Shown: positions 1 through 10,625 of the stretch, in pieces | How the letters are laid out: the number at the start of each line of letters is the position of its first letter | Position numbering within the stretch: position 1 is the stretch's first letter | Source of the DNA: Sipunculus nudus | Taxonomy: Eukaryota > Annelida > Sipuncula > Golfingiida > Sipunculidae | Direction of reading: 5' to 3' | Assembly (NCBI GenBank): GCA_026874595.1 | Contig: CM049315.1 | Span: 14,907,664-14,971,663 of the forward strand | DNA: 64,000 nucleotides | Made by a program: the position numbers and the translations under genes | The notes under the pieces: model-generated | The model's input: the letters and a program-made list of their open reading frames with translations, nothing else | What the model was told of the DNA's origin: nothing | Database searches by the model: none

Positions 1-165
1 TCGGAGTGACGGTATCCAGGCAGTATGTCTGTGTAGAGTTGACCTGTTCCGTGCGACCAGCACTTCGGAGTGACGGTATCCAGGCAGTATGTCTGTGTAG
101 AGTTGACCTGTTCTGTTCTGTGCGACCAGCACTTCGGAGTGACGGTATCCAGGCAGTATCTCTGC
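1..165. repeat. 64-bp tandem repeat, truncated by window edge
   Basis: The unit beginning tcggagtgacggtatccagg starts at 1, 65 and 134, so the spacings are 64 and 69 bp. The second unit carries a 5-bp expansion (ttctg doubled) before the next start. The third unit departs from the consensus after about 30 bases. The array probably extends to the left of the window, so its true copy number is unknown. The short open frame across it is only the repeat read through. Confidence 0.9.
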
Positions 166-981
166 AATATGACTGGTGCACATCGGCAATCACAATGTAT
201 AACCATCAGCACCGTGCAATGTTCGCAGAGATTATTTTAAACCTGTGCTCTTATTTTTGAGGTGAGTGGATTTAAACAAGACCTAGGGAGCATTCCACAA
301 TAGGAACCCCCATATGGCGGAGGCATGCGTCTTCTGGTATGCAGATAACTCGTTCTATCTTTAACGGTTGAGAGAAAAAAAAAACAGTTAAAATGTTGGT
401 AACGTGTGGAATAATACAAATGAGTGCGTACGTTCCTGGAATGGTGCATATAAATTACATTAATCCCGCGGACATTAATCCCGAGGACTCGGTGCTCATT
501 CAATATTGAATATAAATGTACATAATGGACAGAAAATACACACTACGCCTTTGTTGTGTCACTATTACAGATTTCCAGGAGAGAACGAGATATTTGCTAA
601 TTCCCATGATTTGGCATTCTTTGTACTGGATGATCGTGCATAAAATTATTTCATTTACTTTCCGGGAGACAGTAATTAGCGTGAGAGAGATAATTCTAAA
701 TAGCCCTGGAGAGCCCAGAGTGCACGGTATAATCAAATCAATCAAGAACATTTAGTCTGTATTAAAGATATTGACCCCGGGATCGCTGGAAGAACCGATA
801 GGGTGGCCTTAATTACATCTGTACTTAGAGCATGGTGATATGAACAGTCTCTTACTAATTAGTATATTCCAGCGCCCTTCCAAAATATTAATGAAAATTC
901 TTTTTATTTAGCAAATCCAAGCACTTACTTTAAACCGCGAAGTCTTAAGAAAAATAAACCAACCAACACTGACCCTGAGAG
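166..981. other. Non-coding AT-rich stretch
   Basis: No exon, RNA gene or mobile element is recognisable. The only structure seen is a 15-bp direct repeat (acattaatcccg followed by cgg or agg) at 457-486. Confidence 0.6.
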
Positions 982-1011
982 CCCCCCCCCCCCCCCCCCC
1001 CCCCCTCCCCC
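982..1011. repeat. Poly(C) tract
   Basis: There are 24 consecutive C residues, one T, then five more C. It is a simple low-complexity tract. On the other strand it is a G-run that could form a quadruplex and that is hard to sequence, so its length is uncertain. Confidence 0.95.
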
Positions 1012-1916
1012 GGCCAGAATGCTCAGAAAGTTAGTTTAAATTAATCTAAACCCTAAGAAAACGATTTCCAACAGATTATCAGATTTTTATCTAGATTAAG
1101 ATTACTGATCACATGCAAAACAACACACTTAACACATACTGGATGTATGATGCCACGTTTCAACAAACCAGCAAAATGAAAGCCTGCTCAAAATTAGGAG
1201 AGGCGACAAACATGGCGGATAATGGAAAGATTCATGCTAGCCATAAGTATCAACGGATGATTTTATCATAAGGATACTTTACTCAAAAGTATAAATACAG
1301 ATATACAGCTGTCATTCAAACATGCAGTTTACCTCCATATGTGTATAGAAAATATAAATAATTAAGAAAACTTACTGATAAAACATAAAGTGACACGGGG
1401 TGTTGATATTGCAATATAACACAGGTAAAAATTGGACAATCATATTAAAACTTCGACAGTTATGTCAATTTGAAAGACAGTGTCGGTAGAAAGACCGGCC
1501 ACTTGTCTGAAGTGTTTATGATTTAGTTGTCTGGCAGTGAGGCGACATGTAAGGGACCTTTATTTGCTGTATGGGCCAAGTACTTAGACGCTTGCCAGAC
1601 CCATTAAGCTCGTCCAAAGGGCCGCTGGGAAGTATTAGTTTTGTCAGAAGACGCTTCATCCAGCGCTAGCTTCGTGAACATTCTGCAATATCGACCTCCA
1701 TGTTCTCATGAAGGCAGGTCGCAGATTTTGCGTGTTTCCTGAAATTGACCTGACACTTCAAACGGAACAAATACACACCCCTGACATCGAGATCCACACG
1801 CAAAAACAGTCAGTACACAAGGTTCGTTTTTGAAATATTGATGATGTATCGTTTGAGTTTTTCCCAAACACTATAAAACTAGAAAGTTTTATTCAGCCAT
1901 ATTCATATATCTATAT
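1012..1916. other. Non-coding stretch before LTR copy 1
   Basis: AT-rich sequence with stop codons in all frames. Nothing is recognisable. Confidence 0.55.
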
Positions 1917-2765
1917 TTTTACAGAACCTAATATCAACAGATCACGTATGCGTGATGAACATTAATTTTGTCAAGGATATAAAAAAATCAGATTCTGTAA
2001 CACTAGGCAGCGTGAAATGTCCAGGGGAATGAATAAAGAAGTCAGTGCTTTTTTGTTAACAAACAATTATAATTTATTCTGAAAACAATCCTAACATTAC
2101 AACACAATTACACAGTATAACAACAGTAAATCAATATATAAATAAAGTGTACAGTACCTGGATACCACCACTGTCTCAGCGACAAAAAGTCCTTTAAAGC
2201 ATATAATCCAGATGAACAATTCACATAAATCTTCTCAGAGAATAAAAGTCCAGTTCAATCACAAAATCAATTTGTTGTAATCCAAAAGTGAAGTGCCTGT
2301 CATAATCCCGAAAGCAAACTGAAGACTATACAAGATCCGTCACAAATTTAGAAGAAAATCTATAATGCCGCACTTATCGGAAAAGGTTTACAACTGACTT
2401 ACACGCTTCTGTGTCCGCTGGAATGTTTCTCACCTCTCACTCTCGGCTCTAAACACAGCCCCTTATTTATAACTTTTCACCTCAAGCCGAGAACTTTCCA
2501 TTTCCCGAAAAATCCAAAGAACCTAATAATGCACACGTTACAGAAAACATCTTGAACAACGAACGCTGTGTTTCTACATATCAGGGTTCAGACATGGGCC
2601 GGCCCGGCTCGTCAAGGCGAGAAAGCCCCAGATTAGCATGACCGCTGTGTTTACGCGTCAGACCCCACGCGTGGGCCGGGCTATACCGCCATAGCAACAT
2701 ACAATGCTAGCGCTGCACATTCACATGTAATACTGCTGGATACAATAAAAGAGACATCTGTAACA
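1917..2765 (-). mobile_element. Solo LTR, copy 1 of a family in this window
   Basis: About 849 bp, clearly homologous along its length to 7590-8463 and 27106-27916. Read on the minus strand it has LTR anatomy: a 5' end of the TGTTACAG type, a TATA box (TATAAATA, 2464-2471) just upstream of the block ggggctgtgttt, a conserved stretch containing tccgctgg, and an AATAAA signal (2073-2078) before the 3' end. The terminal left sequence here is decayed (ttttacag against tgttacgg in copy 2) and I see no clean target duplication. There are no gag or pol frames next to it. Solo LTRs arise by recombination between the two LTRs of an element; the superfamily (Ty3 or BEL-like) cannot be decided without the internal region. 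Confidence 0.75.
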
Positions 2766-4385
2766 GTAACAAAATTCTCATAGATATCCTCAGAGATGAG
2801 ATGCATTAGAAATAATTTAGTGAATTTAAATGTGCTTGAACTATTGAAAGCGTTGGTGACAAGGATATCTTTTTTATTGTCACTAAAAATAATGAGAAAC
2901 ATGTATTTTTGGATCAACATAATTTGTTGTGAATGATAAATAAAAACCAAGAAAAGACTGTTTGCTCGTTAAGTGTAATTTTCCTTTTTCAGATTGATTT
3001 TTAATGTTAGATATAAGTCAACACGTCAACAATTCACATCACCTCCAGTAGGTCTTCTTGCTTGCTTCATATTAACAGTTTAAAGATAAAATAAACTGAT
3101 TAAGGACTTGAATTAAGTTAAACATTGAATGTCCGTGAACTAAAGCATAGTCTTTTCATATCATAAGATCAAAATATAATTATGTATTATCACACACACC
3201 GCATTGAACATCACGTTGTATCAATTATGAACACATATCAACAATTTCAGGTAACATTTAAGATTGATACCATGGGCCGACTTTAGTCTACTGAAGCAAA
3301 AAAAAAAAAAAAAAAACTGCCCTTTATTTTCACTTGGATGTTTTCTTCTCTGTCCCACAATTTGTAAAACAGTAGAAACTCTGAATACGTATTCACATTT
3401 TCTGAAAGCCCGCGCTTGCTGTTTTTACCGGATAGGGTAAAATTAGAATAACTCGGGTTCCCGCCTTCCTTTCCCAGTCTGCTAATGATGGCAGGCGTAT
3501 ACACTAGCGTAAACAGGGTTCCCGTTGAACATAACATATCCCACTCGTCCGTCAACCACTTTACTTTTCATATCCTGTAAATATGGGTTAATGCAAGAGA
3601 CCCGCTGAAATGTACAAAATTGCGAATATGACCCTAGTAGGTTTGAGCCCTTATCGCCGTAGACAAGTTCCATGGTCATTTTAGTTCTTTCTAATTCATG
3701 TTGCTTCCGGGCGATTAACAATAGTCAGGGAGAGACAAACATGGTGACAGCTTTGTCACGGCTTATCCTGGGGTTTATTATCATTTATCATTAATTGATT
3801 TCCACGGACGTATTACATTTTGCAAATGGTTTTGCCTTGGTGTCCTTGCCCCAATTGTCTCTCTCAACTAGAAGTGATAATAGTGATTATAGTAAATCTA
3901 AAATCGGATTACAGAAGATTGAGGTAAGTAGTATTTTAAGATCGGTATAAAACGCTCAACCCAACCAGTGTGTTGCCTTGATTCATGACAAAACACAAAT
4001 CACTTGTTTTTATCCTGTAAAAATACTGTCAATGATGACCTGTTATATTAAATCGCAGTTTTATCTAAATCAAGAATAACGCATACCGGTATCGTCATGA
4101 TTATCCTCCGATGGAACATGCTCGCTATATAAATGTATTTAAGTATATTAATGAGGAGAGAGGGTATACCGGGGACGTACCTGTGTCCGGTATCTATGTT
4201 ATCCGGTATCCCATGTTCCTCAGAGGGACGTCTAAAGTATGGTTATGAAATGTAATGCAAGCCATGGGGTTTGCGAGGCTTTTGTCACCATGGCACGCGA
4301 GCCGTGCTGATTTGTCCCACATGCCCCACCTCCTGGTCGAAGGTCACGCGTCTCTTTTTTTGTCAAGCACCGCGTTCGCTTTATC
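2766..4385. other. Non-coding stretch between LTR copy 1 and Harbinger-like element
   Basis: Holds a 20-nt poly(A) run at 3298-3317. It also holds a patch at about 3690-3830 with several TAAT/ATTA cores, and a GC-richer patch at about 4290-4380 that contains an AAGGTCA nuclear-receptor-type half-site. No exon is seen. Confidence 0.5.
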
Positions 4386-5115
4386 TTAAGCCCCGTTCCC
4401 ACTTTCACGAATTTGACGCCGAATCGCTACGATGTTGAATCCGTGGCCAATCGGCCTGTCGAGTGATAAAAATTCCATCACGACCACGATATTGTACGAG
4501 GGGAGTACGATGCCAGTACGATTGGCTACGACAGTGACACGAAGCCAACACGATATGACAGGAGACTTTTAAGAATGTTCACGGCTCCGTGATGACGTCT
4601 AAGATACTGGTACGATATTTCCACGATTGATCTGCGACTTGTGGACGATACTCCTACGATCATTCAAGTTTGCTACGGATTGTTAGATAGCTATATATGT
4701 GATATATAGCTATTGTAATGCCACAAAGAAGACGATATTAGTAAAAGGACACCATAACAACACTTTACTCAACTTCTCCAGATATTATAATTTGACAAAA
4801 GTTATCCAGTTTAAAACACTAATAATATATGTCTCATTTGATTTGAGTAATTAGACAATTACGACTTATTTATGTGGTGGCAAATACGACGTTAACTTCT
4901 TTAAGTCCAAGTAGACGACCGTCTTAATCGGATGTAAAATATCTATACTCTCAAAATATTGGTTAAAATAACTTATTGATTCAGCTCTCAATGTGATATA
5001 AGATTCTCTTAATATAAATTTGTGTTAGGCTCAGTTCATTCTCCCATAGTAAAATAGGAAATTCACAATTTATTATATTGACCATATGTTTAAGTATGAC
5101 GAAACTGTATAATAT

Positions 5116-5450
5116 ATTCAGCTTCTTTAAACTGTTTGGTTCAAATTCATTTTGTCAACCAATATCCACGATAAAAAAATTCCTTTAAAACAAATTTACT
5201 AAACTACATGGTTTATTCACTGCAAAAACTTCCTTTTTTGTTTACAAAGAAGTTACAAATTACAAAGGAAACGTAATTTGATTCAGCTTCTTCAAATTAT
5301 TTTAGTTCAAATTTAGTTGGAACCAATAACCACAATACAAATCTTCTTTAAAACAAATTTACAAATCTACAGTGTTCTTACTTCTAAACCTTATTCCTCA
5401 TTGGTTTGTAAGAAGTTAAAAATCACTAAGAAAATAAAATTTATTATGTC
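5116..5450. repeat. 165-bp tandem duplication inside the Harbinger-like element
   Basis: Two diverged copies begin with attcagcttct at 5116 and 5281. Both continue through a shared block containing ctttaaaacaaattta and end with an agaagtta block. The divergence between them means the duplication is much older than a recent slippage event. Confidence 0.75.
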
Positions 5451-5460
5451 AGTTCTTGAT

Positions 5461-5499
5461 GATTCGTCACCAAATTCGTGGAATGAGAAGGGGCTTTAT
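5461..5499 (-). repeat. Degenerate internal copy of the Harbinger-like TIR
   Basis: The stretch starting gattcgtcaccaaattcgtg and ending ggggctttat aligns with the right TIR (5831-5869) in the same orientation, with several substitutions. It lies 370 bp inside the element. It may be a former right end left by a nested insertion or internal rearrangement. Confidence 0.6.
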
Positions 5500-5870
5500 G
5501 AACGTTACTCTCTCTTGAGAGGTTCTTGTGGTAGTCAGATTGTAGTCGTGTTGAAGTCGTGTCGATGTCATTGTCCTTCGTGAGCATTCGTGACATTGTT
5601 TTACATCACGAATTTACAAGAATTATGAAGACTCTCATACGACTTACCAAGAAACTGTTACGACTTAGCTACGACTTGTGACGACAAAGCTTAATTTTTG
5701 AACATTTCAAAAATAGCGCCACGAATTCTGAGTGCTCAAGACCTCGCTACGAACATTACCGAATGTTCAAGACATCATCTACGACACTCCCACGTCGTCC
5801 CTACGAATTTTAATGATGCATGTTCGTGGAGATTCGGCGTCAAATTCGTGAAAGTGGGAACGGGGCTTTA

Positions 5871-7277
5871 GAATGTCAAACTTGAATTTTTGGTTTGCTC
5901 CTGAAATGTGCTGGTGTCAGTTGGGTATGCCCTATTAACAATTAATAGTGTTGATCCCATTTTCTTCTTTATAATGTAGCTGTAATAACAAACAAAATCG
6001 AGGTAGGTGGAGTTACTATGCTAATGAGAACCACCGGTTCTTTGCCTCATTTGAAAAGTTGCTTGCGACCTGACTTGTATGGTCACTTTTACATGACCCT
6101 GTGATGCAAGCAGATCTGAAAGTACATTTAGAGCAAAGGAAATAAGTCTTCTGAGGACAACAGAGCTCGTCGGTACGGGGCATTCAGAAAATCCTTGACC
6201 TTTAACCTCGTAATTATATGTGGGATTCCTTACCCCTTATACAATAAATTTAATGAATGTGAAAGCTATATGGTCAGTGGTTGTTGAGTATTAAGAGTTA
6301 TCCCTAAACTTAAACCTGAACTGGGTTTGGAACTGCACAAGTTTGTTCGTATGTGCTAATTGCTTGTCTTGAAATTAAAATATGGAGAAACAAAAACAAA
6401 TGCGCCAGCTTGTGCATCGCGGATTTTGGTGTCTCAGGATTATTTTTCGGGAGGACATTCAAGAAGATATGTTAACTTGATACACGTACATTATCGACCG
6501 GACAATTATAAGTATGCCACATTCATTGAAAATGACAATTGTAACGAGCAGATGATACTGAGCACTCTGTATCCTGTTTCGTTTCATCTGTGACCGCAAT
6601 CGTTTCCTCATTATGATCTTTTAATTGCCTCACTGGGGTAACGAATCGTGCTAATATCGGGAAACCATACCGGGGCTTGCTCTATAGGGTGCGAGAATAA
6701 ATGGTTATGCGCAATATTAATTAGGTCGAAGTCTGCAAAAGTCAGAGTTAAATGCCGTTACGAAACCATTCTGCTGCGATTCCATTCCTAAGTAAATGCG
6801 AAGTCAGTCTACAGATGGAAAAATTCAAGTAAGTTCTATATTAGGGACAATTCCTCGTATTTTAGCGGTGTAAAAATAAAATAATTAGTCCCCGTTTATA
6901 TTTTAATGCTTTGAAACTTATGTTTGTAACATTTCAAGATGCCTAATCATCTTAGTATACTGGACATGTACTATGTAAACATCTAAAATTTGTAAAAGAA
7001 ATTTAGTCCACCTTTGTTTGCAATGTTCTCTGAAACCGCGTAGCGTATGTCACTGTTCTACACCTCATTTTAAAGGTTACTATTCCCGCAGTGACCTCGC
7101 CGATATTATAATATATAAATTTTTGATGTACACATCATTTTGAGAATTTTTAATGTGTTTTATGTTTGCTGGAGGTCACCACCGAAAACAGCCGAACTGC
7201 CTTAGGCAAAGACCGGATTGCCTCTGTTGTTGCCTCCAGGATTAAGGACTATTGTGCATATAAATAACCCCTGCTGT
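5871..7277. other. Non-coding stretch
   Basis: Mostly AT-rich with no recognisable element or exon. The longest frame (6360-6593 plus) is 77 codons and has no recognisable motif. Confidence 0.55.
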
Positions 7278-7567
7278 CAGTGACGGATTTAAGCATGTTT
7301 GGCCTGAAATTTGACCTAGTCTCTGACCCACCTGCGTGGTCAGTAAATTTAAAAAAAAACGTAACTCTCACTTTTGAAAAAAAGGGGTTCGGCCTAGGAG
7401 GATAAATGACCAAGCTAATACAAAGTTCCCAGGTTGAGTGTGTGTGTGGGGGGGGGGGGGGGGATTGATTGTCCAGGCCTAAAAAAATTGGTCCGAAACG
7501 ATTAAAAAACTTGCGTCGGCTGAAAAATGGTTACAGACCCCCTGGACTCCCCTTGGGTCCGCTTCTG
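7278..7567. mobile_element. Short hAT-like MITE with internal G-run
   Basis: The left end reads cagtgacggatttaag. The right end, on the minus strand, reads cagaagcggacccaag. They match at 10 of 16 positions, with mostly transitions between them, and both fit the widespread hAT terminal pattern CAGnGGCGGAnCCA. The element is about 290 bp and contains a (TG)n-G16 stretch at 7437-7463. The flanks ctgctgtc and ctactaac match at 5 of 8 positions and may be a decayed 8-bp duplication. It ends only 22 bp before LTR copy 2. Confidence 0.45.
7437..7463. repeat. (TG)n followed by G16
   Basis: About five TG units pass directly into 16 G residues. This is simple sequence and a potential quadruplex on the plus strand. 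Confidence 0.9.
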
Positions 7568-7589
7568 CTACTAACGAGGTATGCATATT

Positions 7590-8463
7590 GTTACGGAACC
7601 TAATATCAACAGATCACGTAGCCGTGACGAGCATACATTTTGTTACGGAGATATAAAAATCAGATTCTGTAACACTAGGCAGCGTGAAATGTCTAGAGAA
7701 ATGAATAAAGAAGTCTGTGGTTTTTTGTTAACAAATAATTATAATTTATTCTTAAAACAATCCTAACATTACAATACACTAAATCAATACAATTACACAG
7801 TATAACAACAGAACAACAGCAAATCAATACAATTACACAGTATAATAAATAAAGTGTACAGTACCTGGATACCACCACTGTTACAGCAACAAGTCCTGTT
7901 AAAAGTATAATTCACATAAATAGTTCACATAAATCTTCTCTGAGAATAATAGTCCAATTTAATCACAAAATCAATCTGTTGTAATCCAAAAGTGAATTTC
8001 TTGTAATAATCCCGAAAGCAAACTAGAGACAGGCCGCACTTAATCTGCCTAGAGTTCGTAGAATCCTTGACACTACTGCAGTTATCGGATAGGTCCAAAA
8101 ATGACTCATACTCTTCCGTGTCCGCTGGAATATTTCTCCTCTTCTCGGCTCTAAAACACAGCCCCTAATTTATAGCTTCTCATCCCAAAGCCTAGAAACT
8201 TCTATTTTACGAGCAATCGAATTAACCCAACAATACATAATACACACACCCAAAGAACATTACAAGACACGCGCTCATAGAGTGCGACCAGCCCAGAAAG
8301 TTCCAGAATAGCATGAGCACTGTGTTTCTACACGTCAGAGTTCAGCCAATGCGAATTACACCGAGCCTGCAACACCCAGCCAGGCGAGGTTGCTACAGCA
8401 ACGAGCCACGCCCGAGCCCCACTAATCAAGTGTCAACAAGACATGTTACAGACATCTGTAACA
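7590..8463 (-). mobile_element. Solo LTR, copy 2, with best-preserved ends
   Basis: 874 bp bounded by tgttacgg on the left and ctgtaaca on the right, so the termini are TGTTAC...GTAACA. The 4-bp flanks are identical (atat before 7590, atat at 8464-8467), consistent with a target duplication. On the minus strand there is a TATA box (TATAAATT, 8167-8174), then the GC-richer leader with the conserved tccgctgg word, and an AATAAA signal (7745-7750) near the 3' end. An internal duplication of the tract aaatcaatacaattacacag (around 7782-7845) is specific to this copy. There is no adjacent primer-binding site or polyprotein, so this is a solo LTR, not one end of a 6.5-kb element with copy 1. Confidence 0.8.
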
Positions 8464-9697
8464 ATATTTCCGTTTCTTTCTTCAGGAAAAGCTTCCTTGC
8501 GGTACATTCAAATCATCTTTCATGTCTTCCTCACATTAATCTATTCTTTATACGTCTAACAACAATAACTAGTCAAAGATCACAGAAAATTTGGCTGTCC
8601 CCCGTATGTTCTTGTCAGCAAGTATAAACATCATCACTGACCAGGTGTTCAAGGTAAACATACTGATGTATGAATTTCGTGGCACGTACACAGCGCCACA
8701 TAACAAATGTAAAAAAAAAAATTTTTGTACATATCTTATTGAGACCGTATCCCACTGAAAATCTATATTTCTTTTAACGTTTAGAGCAAAAATATGAGTT
8801 AATACATCTCTCCAAACCTGGTAAAAAGCCCGGTATACTGGGTTTATCAGCTAGTATATATTTGTTTTCACTTTTCTTGCGCTGAATTATTTTACATGCG
8901 GACTAGATGGAAAGATCAGTTTGTGTACTCGTGTTGCTTCACCTTTTGGCGTCCTAGTAGTGAGTATTAAAGTCGTGAACGATTGCATGGTCTATATGAA
9001 CACTGGTCTGGTGCGTGAAGAGTGGTGCGTGTTCATGTCAGCTCTGATATCCTCTATTGGCAGGCTTGTGTCAGTAAGTTCACTAATTAGAATTGTTAAT
9101 CCAGCTGACATGTAAATTACCGTTTTGCGTGATTTATTGCCGCAGTGCACTCTGCACCGTCTTGAACTTTGGTTTGTTTACACATGTAGGCACGAGATCG
9201 CGGAAAAAGATATGATTTTTACCAAATTTTTGGACGGACGAGGAAAAAAACTTTAGTTTTTTAAATGGTACATATGAACAATTAGAGTTTAATGGAGCCT
9301 TGCATGATTTGCATATAAACATATTAATGTTAAGGGATCGGGACAAGAGCAACACAATCAAGGACTTGCTGCTCATTTACCAGTAAAATAACGAACCACG
9401 AAGACAGAAGCGGCCCCTCCCTTTGTATTGAGTCAGGTATATGCATTGGTTTATGCTATATACTGGTATATGCCTTTCCTATGCCCGAAGCTGACCTACT
9501 ATAATATATACATAATTGGGCCACTTAACAGTTTTTTTCGTAACAATGTATGTCACCTTCCCGTAAATTACCATAATTGCAATGCAGGTAGAAAATAAAG
9601 CGATAAACGCTGGGAAAATTGGTATCTTATATTAAGTCCAGATCTTGGGGAAATGAAAGAAAGGGTTACCAATACATTTCGTTAATATGATGGGTAT
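8464..9697. other. Non-coding stretch
   Basis: AT-rich. A run of A next to a run of T lies at about 8710-8726. No exon or repeat is recognised. Confidence 0.55.
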
Positions 9698-10625
9698 TAG
9701 AGCCCTGCGCGGGCCGACATTTAGAGCACGCACCCGCCCCGCAAAACAAACCTTCGTCCCGCAAATGCCCGCCCCGCAGCGCACCTATAAAGAATCAATC
9801 GACCCCGCACACTAAGCTTTTTGTCCTCCCCCCTCCCCGCCCCCAAATTTTTACCAAAACGTCAGCCCGCATTCAACCCGCAGATAAACAGAAGGAACAA
9901 CCAAAAAAGGTAGCCGACCACAAAAAATATGAATTATTTTCATATATTTATATTGAATGACTATCTTTTGTGTGTAGACAGCGTTGCAATGTTTGCCGAT
10001 GGTGTGACTTTTCCATTTTTTTTCGCAGAATTACAGTTTTGTTTTAAGTATCACACATTAATCAAATTACCAACGCAGTCCTCTAAACTAGCCACTGCTC
10101 ATTGGCTCCTTAATGATTAGCACACCTCAGTCTTTGTGAGTTGTGTAAAGCCTTATCCAGCTCGTGACAGGGCCAGATGCAGCCCATGCAGTGACTATTA
10201 TAAGATTATTAGTAATAATCCTGGTGCTCAACCCTCAGCCATGTTATGTTATATCTTAGACTGGCTACAAGTGTAGACCCAAAGAGCTGACCGTCTAAAT
10301 ATACAACACTGTTGTGTTGTCACAAAACTCAGGGATTTTAGATAACACAAATGCAATATAGAAATTCAGAAAATGGAATAACCGAAGGAATATAAACAGA
10401 CTTGCAGTACTTAAGTAAATGTAATCATCTCCTCGCTATAGCCATATTTTCGGCCCGCAGAAACCCGATCAAAAATATGTAGCCCGCCCCCTATATCCCG
10501 GATTTTAACCCGCACTAGACCCGCCCCGCAGGTAATTTTTTTGCCCCCCTCCCCCAACAAAATCATGAGAAAAGTCAGCCCGCGGGGTCCGCGGGGCGGG
10601 CCCTGCATAGTTGGTTGGGGCTCTA
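9698..10625. mobile_element. CCCGC-rich, probably hAT-related element, about 928 bp
   Basis: The left end starts tagagccctgcgcgggcc. The right end finishes gggctcta, the complement of tagagccc, with cgggccctgc a little further in. Ends of the type tagagccctgc plus C/G-rich pentamer arrays occur in many animal hAT elements. Both outer arms (about 9698-9890 and 10450-10610) are packed with CCCGC or CCGC words in AT-rich surroundings, and both carry them in the same orientation: the block with a C-rich run followed by aaaa and gtcagcccgc is found in each arm. No transposase frame lies between them. I could not find a convincing 8-bp target duplication, so the superfamily is tentative. Confidence 0.5.

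Larger units (their letters stand above)
4389..5867. mobile_element. PIF/Harbinger-like non-autonomous DNA transposon, 1479 bp
   Basis: The two ends are 37-bp perfect inverted repeats (4389-4425 and 5831-5867) beginning agccccgttcccactttcac. They are flanked by the trinucleotide TTA on both sides (4386-4388 and 5868-5870). A 3-bp TTA/TAA duplication is the signature of PIF/Harbinger insertion. The subterminal 250-300 bp at each end are crowded with TACGA-type motifs and their complements, as expected for transposase-binding repeats. No transposase frame remains inside, so it would need enzyme in trans. The interior holds a 165-bp tandem duplication (5116-5450), a perfect 12-bp palindrome (4687-4713) and a degenerate TIR-like block (5461-5499). 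Superfamily assignment rests on TSD and TIR only; nothing of a catalytic or Myb-like protein is present. Confidence 0.85.

Noticed and set aside
5317-5583. 88-codon frame
   Set aside because: It lies across the internal duplication and TIR relic of the Harbinger-like element and shows no transposase motif.
1917-8463. LTR copies 1 and 2 as the two LTRs of one 6.5-kb element
   Set aside because: Copy 2 has its own matching 4-bp flanks, no primer-binding site follows it, the 4.8 kb between has no gag-pol remains, and the two LTRs are strongly diverged.
8313-8627. 104-codon plus-strand frame
   Set aside because: It starts inside LTR copy 2 on the opposite strand and runs through its end into unique DNA.
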